From positions 3,153,001-3,217,000 of the forward strand of contig NZ_JAPENW010000001.1 of assembly GCF_026341855.1 (NCBI RefSeq): a DNA stretch of 64,000 bases, in the 5' to 3' direction. Under the pieces are notes generated by a model. The model was not told the origin of the DNA, searched no databases, and worked only from the letters and a program-made list of their open reading frames with translations. The DNA is from Streptomyces sp. NBC_00568. Lineage in GTDB: Bacteria > Actinomycetota > Actinomycetes > Streptomycetales > Streptomycetaceae. This document shows, in pieces, positions 8,013 to 15,794 of this stretch (the stretch's first letter is position 1; each line of letters begins with the position of its first letter). The position numbers and the translations under genes were made by a program.

Positions 8013-10103
8013 TCAGCCGATCTGCGCGTTCTTGTTCACGGTGGCCTGGTCGATGTCCGAGGTGCGCACGGTCACCGCGATCTTCCAGTCACCCGCCATG
8101 GGGATCTGCACCCCGCTCGCCGTCCAGTGTCCGGTGGCGATCCGGTCGGGAGTCACGGGCAGCGGGCCGACGTCCTTCGAGACGAGCGTGAAGGCGACCT
8201 TCACCTCGGGGACGTCGAAGGCCTTGCCGTTCGGCCGGACCACGAAGACATGCATCTCGTTGCCGCCGACACGGGCCGGGTCGAGGGTGACCTCCACCGT
8301 GCCCTTGCCGTCCTCGCCACCGGTGTCGAACGGGATCTTCAGCGACAGCGGCCCGGACCGCTGCGAGGCGGACGCCGTGGCCTGCTGGGCCGCCTCCTCC
8401 GTACGCCCCGGCTCGGTGGCCGTCAGCGCGGTCGTGACCGCGAGCAGGACGACCGCGACCCCGGCCTCCGCCAGCACCGAGCGGCGCAGACCCGAGCGGT
8501 GCGGGTCGGCGTCGCGGACCCGCTTGTCGCGCGCGGAGGCCACGGCGGCCTGCTGCCGGGCGAGCTGTGCGGCGCGCCGGGAGTCGGCGGGGACGGTGGC
8601 GGGCGTCCTGCGCGCCGAGCGCTGCTCCACCAGGGCTGCCGCCACGGCCTCGGGGGCCGGTGCCTGAGCCAGCTGGGCCGTCCAGCGCCGTGAGATCCAC
8701 GCGATGCCCACGAGGAGTGCCACCAGGCCGATCTTCACGAGCAGCAGCTGCCCGTACGTCGTGTCGGTGAGCGCCGACCAGGAGCCGACCTGCCGCCACG
8801 ACTGGTAGATCCCGGTCGCGACCAGGACGAGGACACCGCCGAACGCGAGGCGGGAGAACCGGCGCACGGCCGCCGCCTCGATCTGCGCTTCCGCCGGCGC
8901 CCGGAACAGGGCGACCAGCAGCGTCGACAGGCCGCCGAGCCAGACGGCGACCGCCAGGAGATGCAGGACGTCGACGGGCATCGCGATGCCCGCCTGGACG
9001 CCGGTCGAGGCGTGCTCGGCCATCGCCCAGGTCGCGGCGAGGCCGGCCGCGACGACCGCGCCACCGATGGCGAGTCCGAAGGTGAGGTCCTTCTTCTCCG
9101 CGGCCAGATCGTCGGCGTCGGGGGCGCCGTCGGGCCCGCCGTCCGAGGCCTCGCCCGATGCCGTGGTCAAGGCCTCGGCCGACTCCACGCCCGCGGTCTT
9201 CGCGGTGGTGGCCGCCTTCGCGCCGGCGGCCGTCGCCGCGACGGTCGCCTTCGCACCGGTCGCCGTCGCGACGGCGGTGTTCCCGGAGGTGGACTCGGCC
9301 GCCGCCCGTTCGTCCTCGTCCCGCTTGGCGTACGCGCCGAAGAGCACAGCGATGAACAGCGCCGCCGCGGCGAGCAGCAGCAGCCGGGACACCAGTGCCG
9401 CGCCCGACTTGGTCTGCAGCACCTGACCGAGCAGCGTCAGGTCGAAGATGTCGCCGACCTTGCCGGAACCGACGTACGAACCGCGCAGGAGCAGCAGAGC
9501 GAGCGTGGAGGCGGTCAGTGTGAGCCATCCGGAGACCACGAGCCGCTGCACCGGCCGGACACCGGAACCCCGCTGCCAGCAGGCCAGCACGAAGGCGGCG
9601 CCGCCGACGAGCAGGATGAATCCGGCGTACGAGAAGTAGCGCGCGGCTCCGTAGAGGAAGCCCACGACGCCCCCGCCCACCGCCTGGTCGGACAGGGCGA
9701 CGGAGGTCTGCGAGGGGGCGCCGATGGAGAAGGTGAAGGCGCCGGAGACGGGATGGCTGTCCGCCGACACCACTTGGTAGGTGACGGTGAACGTGCCGTC
9801 GGGCAGCCCCGCGTGCAGCTTCACGCCGTACGTGGTGCCGCCCAGGTTGCTCGCGCCGCCGGCGTCGACCCGCTTGCCCTTGGGGTCGAGCACGCGGAGC
9901 GCGCCGTCGCCGAGCGAGACCTGCTCGGAGAAGGTGAGCGAGATCTGGGTGGGTGCCTTGTCGACCACCGATCCCTGCTTCGGGTCGCTCCCGGTCAGCG
10001 CGGCGTGCGCGGAGGCGGGCGCGGCGCCGGCCAGGAGCGCGCCGGTGACGGCGAGGAACAGCAGCAGGAGGGTCCGGAAGCGGGAGGCGACGGTCAGTGT
10101 CAC
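8013..10103 (-). CDS. CopC-CopD fusion copper resistance/uptake protein
   Basis: A 696-residue membrane protein. A signal peptide ends ...ASAHAAL, leaving an N-terminal His typical of CopC. The CopC beta-sandwich follows to about residue 130 and includes the copper-site region SADSHPVSG. CopD then supplies about eight to nine membrane helices. An Ala/Thr-rich low-complexity insertion of about 75 residues (around residues 265-340) interrupts the CopD part, and a periplasmic-like C-terminal beta domain ends the protein. GTG start with GGGAGG eight to nine bases upstream. It probably binds or moves copper at the cell surface for the neighbouring Sco, PCuAC and DtpA proteins. Confidence 0.9.
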   Translation of the reverse strand: MTLTVASRFRTLLLLFLAVTGALLAGAAPASAHAALTGSDPKQGSVVDKAPTQISLTFSEQVSLGDGALRVLDPKGKRVDAGGASNLGGTTYGVKLHAGLPDGTFTVTYQVVSADSHPVSGAFTFSIGAPSQTSVALSDQAVGGGVVGFLYGAARYFSYAGFILLVGGAAFVLACWQRGSGVRPVQRLVVSGWLTLTASTLALLLLRGSYVGSGKVGDIFDLTLLGQVLQTKSGAALVSRLLLLAAAALFIAVLFGAYAKRDEDERAAAESTSGNTAVATATGAKATVAATAAGAKAATTAKTAGVESAEALTTASGEASDGGPDGAPDADDLAAEKKDLTFGLAIGGAVVAAGLAATWAMAEHASTGVQAGIAMPVDVLHLLAVAVWLGGLSTLLVALFRAPAEAQIEAAAVRRFSRLAFGGVLVLVATGIYQSWRQVGSWSALTDTTYGQLLLVKIGLVALLVGIAWISRRWTAQLAQAPAPEAVAAALVEQRSARRTPATVPADSRRAAQLARQQAAVASARDKRVRDADPHRSGLRRSVLAEAGVAVVLLAVTTALTATEPGRTEEAAQQATASASQRSGPLSLKIPFDTGGEDGKGTVEVTLDPARVGGNEMHVFVVRPNGKAFDVPEVKVAFTLVSKDVGPLPVTPDRIATGHWTASGVQIPMAGDWKIAVTVRTSDIDQATVNKNAQIG

Positions 10104-10116
10104 GGTGATGCCTCCC

Positions 10117-10632
10117 TCAGTGCCCGGTCTTCGGGTTGTACGTCGCGGACTTCACCGGCATGGAGATCCTCACCGTGCCGGACTTGGCGAAGTGCAGTTC
10201 CACGGACACCTTCTCGCCCTGCCGGGGCTTGTGGGTGAGCTTTGCGAACATGAGGTGGTTGCCGCCGCTCGCGAAGTCCAGGGTGCCCTCGGCGGGCACG
10301 GTGAAGGACTTCTCCTCCTGCATCGCGCCGTCCTTGGTGGAGTGCAGCGTCACGTCGTCCGAGAGGTCGCTGGTGACCGAGGTCAGTGTGTCGGTGCCGC
10401 CGGAGTTGGTGACGGTGAAGAAGCCCGCCGCCATGGTGTCCATGCTCGGGGCGGGCATGTAGGCGCCGGTGACCTCGAGTTCGGGTCCGGCCGCAGAGGA
10501 CGAGGAAGAGGACGACGAGGAGCCCGGGGAGCCGCCGTCGTCCGAGGCGCAGCCCGCCAGCGTCCCGGCGGCGGCCAGGACCAGCGCGCCGACGGCGAGG
10601 AGCCCGGCGGGACGGCCTGGACGGTGCCTCAC
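10117..10632 (-). CDS. PCuAC-type copper chaperone lipoprotein (ECuC-like)
   Basis: A 171-residue protein. A signal ends in a lipobox (AGTLAGC), then a Ser-rich spacer (nine serines in a row), then the PCuAC fold. Cu(I)-ligand residues are visible as PAPSMDTM, DVTLHST and GGNHLMFAKL, matching the family His/Met pattern. It is expected to carry extracytoplasmic Cu(I) to Sco and the CuA site of cytochrome oxidase. The GTG start at 10632 overlaps the sco stop (GTGA). A longer frame to 11502 is open only by chance through the sco gene. Confidence 0.92.
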   Translation of the reverse strand: MRHRPGRPAGLLAVGALVLAAAGTLAGCASDDGGSPGSSSSSSSSSAAGPELEVTGAYMPAPSMDTMAAGFFTVTNSGGTDTLTSVTSDLSDDVTLHSTKDGAMQEEKSFTVPAEGTLDFASGGNHLMFAKLTHKPRQGEKVSVELHFAKSGTVRISMPVKSATYNPKTGH

Positions 10633-11282
10633 GGGGTCTTCCCCTCGGCGATCTTGGGAAGGTCCTTGGTGTAGTCGTCGACGGTGGCGTCCTCGCCGTA
10701 CAGCACATAGCCGCCGTCGGTCTTCGGCGAGAAGGCGATGACCTGCGTGCCGTGCACGGAGACGACCTTGCCGTCCTTGTCCTTCGAGGTCGGCTCGATG
10801 GAGATGCCCAGGGTGCGGGCGCCGGCCTGGATCGTGTCGAAGTCGCCGGTCAGGCCGATGAAGTCGGAGTCGATGCCCTTGAGCCACTTGCCGAGAGCAG
10901 CGGGGGTGTCGCGGTCCGGGTCGGTGGTGACGAAGACGACGCGCAGCTTGTCCTGCTCGGCCTTCGGCAGCTGCTTCTTGGCGACCGCGAGGTTGTTCAT
11001 CGTCAACGGGCAGACGTCGGGGCAGTGGGTGTAGCCGAAGTAGACGAGCGTCGGCCGGCCCTTGGTCTGCGCGCGCAGGTCGTACTTCTCGCCGGTCGTG
11101 TCGGTGAGCACGAGGTCCGGCTTCTCGAAGGGCTTGTCGAGGACCGTCGCGGCCTTGCCGGAGCCGGCCTCGGCGGACACGTCGGCGACCGGCTTGTTGC
11201 TGTCGTCGCCACTGCCGCAGGCGGAGAGGGTCAGAGCGGCGGCGGCGAACAGGGCGGCCACCGCGTACGTCTTCTTGCGCAT
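10629..11282 (-). CDS. sco: Sco1/SenC/PrrC family copper-binding thioredoxin-like lipoprotein
   Basis: A 217-residue protein with a lipoprotein signal (lipobox LSAC near residue 21) and a thioredoxin fold bearing the copper-binding CPDVC motif (Cys87, Cys91) and a distal His in VHGTQ. Sco proteins deliver copper to the CuA centre of cytochrome c oxidase. In S. lividans, Sco is also linked to development under low copper. It is the gene just upstream of the PCuAC chaperone, with overlapping stop and start, and the pair make a natural relay. Confidence 0.95.
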   Translation of the reverse strand: MRKKTYAVAALFAAAALTLSACGSGDDSNKPVADVSAEAGSGKAATVLDKPFEKPDLVLTDTTGEKYDLRAQTKGRPTLVYFGYTHCPDVCPLTMNNLAVAKKQLPKAEQDKLRVVFVTTDPDRDTPAALGKWLKGIDSDFIGLTGDFDTIQAGARTLGISIEPTSKDKDGKVVSVHGTQVIAFSPKTDGGYVLYGEDATVDDYTKDLPKIAEGKTP

Positions 11283-11356
11283 AGAAAAATGTCCCAGATG
11301 TGAGCGCTCCGGTGTGCACCGGGGGCCGTACGAGGCCGAAGGGCCAGGTCGGACGT

Positions 11357-11455
11357 GACCGGGGCGGGTCCGGGCCGGACCGAGTCGAACGGGTCCGGCC
11401 CGAGGCGCGAGCCGGACCGGTCCAGCCGGGTCCGGTCCGGTCCTGCCCGGAGAGC
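11357..11455. repeat. Alternating GGTCCGG/CCGGACC repeats upstream of sco
   Basis: In the 243-base gap between the YcnI-like gene and sco, the motif GGTCCGG and its complement CCGGACC recur at least six times in both orientations within about 100 bases. The RNA could fold into several alternative hairpins. No gene fits here. This may be a transcription attenuator or terminator for the upstream gene, or simple repeat drift. Confidence 0.6.
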
Positions 11456-11525
11456 CGCGTCCTGCGGCCCTCCGGTGCCCACCGGGAGCGGGTGTGTCTC
11501 AATACCTCAGGTGCCGTGCGGCACC

Positions 11526-12278
11526 TCAGGCGTTCGTACGCCGCCGACCGGCCAGCACGCCGTAGGCCACGCCCGCCAGGCCGACGACGATGCCCACGAC
11601 GCCGAGCACGCGCGCGGTGGTGTCGCTGCCGTCCGTGGAGGAGGCCGCCTCGGTGGTCTCCTTGGCGGTCTTCTCGGCGTCCTCGGCCTTCTCGTCGTGC
11701 GAGGCCTCCTCCGCGGCGCCGGCCCCGTGGTGGCCACCCTCGGCCGCGGCCGAGAGCGCGAGCACCGGAGCCGGGTTCTCGGGCTCCTCCGCGCCCTCCT
11801 TCTGCGGCTCGATCCAGCGCACGACCTCCTTGTTGGAGTACGTCTGGACGGCCTTGAAGACGAGTTCGTCGGTGTCTTCGGGCAGCGCGCCGATGGAGAG
11901 CGGGAACTTCTGGAAGAAGCCGGCCTCGATGCCCTTGCCGTCGGCGGTCCAGGTGACCTTGGTGACGGCCTCGTCGATCTTCTTGCCGTGCGCGGTGATC
12001 GGCTCGGCCAGCTTGGACTTGGTGACCTTCACGCTCCAGCCGTCGAGCGGCTGCGGCATGACGGAGGAGAGCGGGTGGTCGGCCGGGAAGCTCACCTCGA
12101 GCTTGGTGGTCGAGGCGTCGTCGCGCTCGTTGGGAACCTTGAAGTTCACGACGGCGTAGTCGCCCTTGGCCGCCACGCCCTCGGGCTGCACGCTGACGTG
12201 CGCGAACGCGGGGGCGGAGACGGCGAGAACGGCCGAGGCGGCGACGGTGCAGACGGCGGCGATGCGAGAAGCCTTCAT
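11526..12278 (-). CDS. YcnI-like (DUF1775) secreted copper-associated protein
   Basis: A 250-residue cell-surface protein. A signal peptide ends APAFA, leaving His as the first mature residue (HVSVQPEG), the copper ligand described in YcnI proteins. The DUF1775 beta-sandwich runs to about residue 165. An Ala/Glu/His-containing low-complexity linker and a single C-terminal membrane helix (VLGVVGIVVGLAGVAYGVLA) with RRR anchor follow. I prefer the ATG at 12278 over the GTG at 12290, which has no room for a ribosome-binding site. It belongs to the same minus-strand copper cluster. Confidence 0.9.
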   Translation of the reverse strand: MKASRIAAVCTVAASAVLAVSAPAFAHVSVQPEGVAAKGDYAVVNFKVPNERDDASTTKLEVSFPADHPLSSVMPQPLDGWSVKVTKSKLAEPITAHGKKIDEAVTKVTWTADGKGIEAGFFQKFPLSIGALPEDTDELVFKAVQTYSNKEVVRWIEPQKEGAEEPENPAPVLALSAAAEGGHHGAGAAEEASHDEKAEDAEKTAKETTEAASSTDGSDTTARVLGVVGIVVGLAGVAYGVLAGRRRTNA

Positions 12279-12494
12279 GGAAGAGAACACTCCACTTTCA
12301 GTCCGGTGACGAGGGGATGCGCGTGCGCTTCGGTGTCCCGGGAGAGGGGTGCATCCGTGTCCGGGGGAGACCGGGCGGGCACGCGCGCGTGCGGCACGAC
12401 CGCGTCCCCTCCGGGAAGGCCCGTGAAGTCCGAGGAGGTCCGTGAAGGCATGGACTCCGGGGCTTGCGTGGATTCCGTGAAGCGGCGCGTCGTG

Positions 12495-13331
12495 TCAGGC
12501 GGCGAGGACGAGTGCGGAGGCGGGCGGCCCGCGCCGGACGACCGTGTGCTGGAGGGCGGTCGTCCGTGGAGCAGGGGTCGCGAGCAGCGCGGTGCGAGGC
12601 GTGCGCGCGATCTCGGGCGCCCCGGGAAGTCCCGTGCGCAGGGCGCGTACGAGAGTCAGGGCGGCGCGCAAGGACCGTACGAGCGCCCCTTCCGCGACTC
12701 CCTGCGCCGACAGGCGCATGAGACGCAGGAGCGCGAGATCGCCGCGGCGCAGCACCCACCCGGCGGCGACGGCCGCGAGGACGTGGCCGAGCAGCATCGG
12801 CAGGGAGGGCACCACCGACATCGGGGTGCCCGCGGCGGCCGGTACGGCGTCGGCGGCATGGTGCATGGACGACGCCATGTCCGTCATGCCCGTGTCGATC
12901 CGCGCGTCGGCGAGGATCTTCTGGGCCTGTACGGGGCTGATCGCCGCCGCGGTCGTACCGCACACCAGGCGGGCGGCCCGGGCCACCAGGGAGGCGTCGG
13001 ACATCGACATCCCCGAGGCCATCGAGCCCATGGACCCGGTGGCCGTCGTACCGGCGTGCAGGCCGAGTCCGAAGAGGGTGTGCAGCACGGTCTGGCCGAA
13101 CGCGAGGACCGCCACGATGCCCGGAAGCGTGCGTTCCCGTCCCGCCAGTGAGGCGGCGACGGCGAAGACCGCGAGGAAACCGGCGCCCAGTGTCCACAGA
13201 GGGACCGTGGTGCAGGAGGCGATCCCATGACCGGCCGCGGCCAGCACGACGCAGACCGCGGCGAACACCGCGGCCCTCAGGGTCCGGAGGCCGGCTCCGG
13301 AGCGCGCCGAACGCTGGTGGGGGGCAGTCAT
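12495..13331 (-). CDS. Met/His-bearing polytopic membrane protein of the copper cluster
   Basis: A 278-residue protein with about five hydrophobic segments. I do not recognise a named family. Two loops carry many methionines and histidines (GSMGSMASGMSMSD and TGMTDMASSMHHAAD), a composition often seen in proteins handling Cu(I). The C-terminal 60 residues are Arg/Ala-rich and probably cytoplasmic. It is the first gene of the copper cluster in transcription order, and a 216-base gap separates it from the YcnI-like gene. A role in copper import or sensing is inference from composition and neighbours. Confidence 0.75.
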   Translation of the reverse strand: MTAPHQRSARSGAGLRTLRAAVFAAVCVVLAAAGHGIASCTTVPLWTLGAGFLAVFAVAASLAGRERTLPGIVAVLAFGQTVLHTLFGLGLHAGTTATGSMGSMASGMSMSDASLVARAARLVCGTTAAAISPVQAQKILADARIDTGMTDMASSMHHAADAVPAAAGTPMSVVPSLPMLLGHVLAAVAAGWVLRRGDLALLRLMRLSAQGVAEGALVRSLRAALTLVRALRTGLPGAPEIARTPRTALLATPAPRTTALQHTVVRRGPPASALVLAA

Positions 13332-13582
13332 GGCGGGCTCATCATCGCACTGGGCCCACCCGCCACGGACGGCAGGTCCGATCGATGGCATGCGGCCGGT
13401 CCGTCCGCAACGCGGCGTACGGCCGAAAGGTCGTCGTCCGGCCGCGATTCGCCCGCGCATACACCGCCCCCTCATGTGAGCGCGTCCGCCGTATGGGCGG
13501 CATCACGTCCCGTAGGCGATTGCGCACGGGTGGTTGCGGCAATACGTAACGGTATGTCGAGCCGCGCCCAGGAGGCTGGAGC

Positions 13583-14038
13583 ATGAGCATCTGGTGGTCA
13601 CTCCATTTGCGGCGCGAGGCTGCGAGTGTTCCGCTCGCCAGACGTCTGCTGCTCGGCACGATGGAGAGCGCGGGTGTCGACCCGGACATCTCGTACGACC
13701 TCTCCGTCGCCCTCACCGAGGCCTGCGCCAATGCCGTCGAGCACGGCGGGGACGCCGTGCCGGGTACCTCCTGCGAGGCGTACCGCGTGACGGCCTACCT
13801 CGACGGTGACCAGTGCCGCATCGAAGTCGCGGATTCCGGCCCCGGCTTCCCGGCCGGGAACGCCCGCACCCTGCTCCGCCCGGCCGGGGAGGACGCCGAG
13901 CACGGCCGCGGTCTGTGTCTCATCCAGGAGCTCGCCGACCACGTCCACATCGGCAACAAGCCGGGGCGGGGCGGTGCGGTGGTGAGCTTCGACAAGATCC
14001 TCAAGTGGAGAAAGGTCCCCTCGCTGCTGCCGGCTTGA
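13583..14038 (+). CDS. HATPase_c anti-sigma-factor-like ATP-binding protein
   Basis: A 151-residue single-domain protein of the RsbW-like GHKL class, abundant in Streptomyces. The N-box is ALTEACANAVEHG, the G1 box is EVADSGPGFP and the G2 region is EHGRGLCLI. Such proteins usually bind a sigma factor or an anti-sigma antagonist and act as Ser/Thr kinases. The start is ATG with AGGAGG nine bases upstream. It is monocistronic. No partner sigma factor or STAS antagonist lies next to it. Confidence 0.88.
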   Translation: MSIWWSLHLRREAASVPLARRLLLGTMESAGVDPDISYDLSVALTEACANAVEHGGDAVPGTSCEAYRVTAYLDGDQCRIEVADSGPGFPAGNARTLLRPAGEDAEHGRGLCLIQELADHVHIGNKPGRGGAVVSFDKILKWRKVPSLLPA

Positions 14039-14804
14039 CGCTCTGGGTGGTGGCGGCGACGTCCGTCCGACGGCGCGGGCGCCGTCCGCGGCGCCCTGAA
14101 ATCACCGCGCTCGTCTACCGTCTACGGCGCGATCCTCACCCCGCGCGACGGCTGGACCGCCCTCCGGCTCTCGCTCACCGGCCTCGCCTTCGGCCGCGCC
14201 GTCGTCCGCACCACTGTGCCGCCTCCGCCCGCCTCCGCCCGCCTCCGCCCGCCTCCGCCCGCCTCCGGCCCCCTGTGCCGCCTCCGCCGTCGGCTTCGCG
14301 CCGCCCCTCCCCGAAGCCCGGCTCCCGTCACCACCGGGCCCACCGCGCCCACCGCGTCCTCGGGCCGACCGGATTCCGGCGTGATGCGGCTTAGCCGTCT
14401 CAGGGCTCACAGGTTCGTCACAGCGCGCACCCACGCTCCTGAGGGCTGACGTTCCTAGGTTTCCCGGCATGACGGGAAGCCACAAGGACACGACCGGCGC
14501 GGGCGGTGGCGGCGGCACGCCCCCGAGCGGCGCGCCGGGTGACGCCCCCACCGGGCACGCCGCCGAGCGACGCCCCGAGCGACAGCGCGGGCCCGTCGGC
14601 CCCCGCGTCCTCGTGAACCCGCCGTCTTCCCTCACGGCCGCCCCCGTCAGTAACCTCCTTCGCCCCGACGTGCTTTGTCTCAACGTCCCGTGTCCGTGAC
14701 GTCCTGTGTCCGTGACGTCCTGTGTCCGTGACGTCCTTCGCTCGTAGCCGAGTTCGTCCCTGGGCGCCTTAACCGTCGGCGTCCTCACAAGAAGGGGTAC
14801 GTCC
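14039..14804. other. 766-base stretch without a convincing gene; tandem repeats
   Basis: It contains four perfect copies of GCCTCCGCCC plus a fifth imperfect one (14221-14270), and three perfect head-to-tail copies of the 16-mer GTGTCCGTGACGTCCT (14690-14737). Short open frames here (for example from 14469) are Gly/Pro/Arg-rich, lack ribosome-binding sites and run through the repeats. I do not call them genes. Confidence 0.7.
14690..14737. repeat. Three perfect tandem copies of a 16-mer
   Basis: GTGTCCGTGACGTCCT is repeated exactly at 14690-14705, 14706-14721 and 14722-14737, ending 67 bases before the start of the CitG/MdcB-like gene. Each unit contains TGACGTC, a near-palindrome. It may be a repeated regulator site or a young minisatellite. 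Confidence 0.85.
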
Positions 14805-15647
14805 ATGAGCAGCCGCGAGGACGACGAGGCGCTGGCGCGGGCCGCCGTGGCCGCGCTGACCCGGCAGTTGGAGCTGGCCCCCAAACCCGGACTGCCCGAC
14901 CCGCGCGACCTCCGCGCCCGCGCCACCCGGCGGGATCTCGGCTCCCTGCGCTGGTCCGCCAAGGCGCTGGCACCCGGCCTCGCGGCCATGGCGGCCGCCG
15001 CCCGCCGCACCGGCCGGGCCACGCCCGGACTCCGCGCGGAACTGGGCGCGATCGGCCGGTGCACCGAGCACTCGGTGGCCCTGACGGGCGGCGGCCACCG
15101 CGGTGCCCTGTGGGCGCTCGGCTTCCTCGTCGCCGCGGCCGCCCTGGACCCCCGGGCCACCGGGCCCGACGTCACCGCGACCGCCAAGCGGATCGCGGCA
15201 CACACCGACCGCCGGGCACCGCGGCGGCCCTCCCGCGGCTCGTCCGTCTCTGCGAAGTACGGGGCGGCCGGTGCGCGCGGTGAGGCGCGTGCCGGATTCC
15301 CCCACGTGCGGCGGGCCCTGGACGCGCTCGCCGCCGCCCGCTCGGCCGGGGTGCCCGAACCGCGCGCCCGCCTCGACGCCCTCCTCACCGTCATGTCCAC
15401 CCTCCAGGACACCGAGTTGCTGTACACCGCCGGGCCCCACGGCCTCCGTCACGTCCAGGCGGGCGCCCGGGGGGTGCTGGAAGCGGGGGGCTCCTCCACG
15501 GAAGCGGGGCGCGCGAGCCTGTCCGCCCTCGACGACGATCTCCACGCGCGTGCGTGGAGCCCCCGGGGAAGCGGCGCCCTGCTAGCCGGGGCGCTGTTCG
15601 TGGATTCGCTGCCGGTGCGGACCGGCCCACCGGCCCGCGTCGCCTGA
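14805..15647 (+). CDS. Triphosphoribosyl-dephospho-CoA synthase family protein (CitG/MdcB-like)
   Basis: A 280-residue alpha-helical protein. Family signatures are visible though loosely kept: ELAPKPGLPD near residue 25, ALTGGGHRGALWALGFL near residue 90 (equivalent to the TGG-N-HKGA motif, with His kept), and KYGAAGARGEARAGFPHVRRAL near residue 148. Classical members make the prosthetic-group precursor of citrate lyase or malonate decarboxylase. No lyase or decarboxylase subunit is present here, so this stand-alone copy may have another role. The start is ATG at 14805, preceded by AAGAAGGGGT. Confidence 0.75.
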   Translation: MSSREDDEALARAAVAALTRQLELAPKPGLPDPRDLRARATRRDLGSLRWSAKALAPGLAAMAAAARRTGRATPGLRAELGAIGRCTEHSVALTGGGHRGALWALGFLVAAAALDPRATGPDVTATAKRIAAHTDRRAPRRPSRGSSVSAKYGAAGARGEARAGFPHVRRALDALAAARSAGVPEPRARLDALLTVMSTLQDTELLYTAGPHGLRHVQAGARGVLEAGGSSTEAGRASLSALDDDLHARAWSPRGSGALLAGALFVDSLPVRTGPPARVA

Positions 15648-15794
15648 GACGGCGCGACCTGTGCCGGTCCGTGTCGCGTCGAACGGCGCGACCCCCATGC
15701 CCGTCCGTGCCGGTCCGCGTCGCCTGAGACGGCCGAAGCCGTGCCGGTCCGCGTCGTTCGAGGGGACCGAACCGGCATCGGCGGGCTTCGAGGC

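Noticed and set aside
10633..11502. N-terminal extension of the PCuAC chaperone
   Set aside because: The frame is open only because it runs through sco in another frame. The lipoprotein signal begins at 10632.
14469..14699. A 76-codon plus-strand frame before the CitG-like gene
   Set aside because: No ribosome-binding site, Gly/Pro/Arg composition, and it ends in the tandem 16-mer array.
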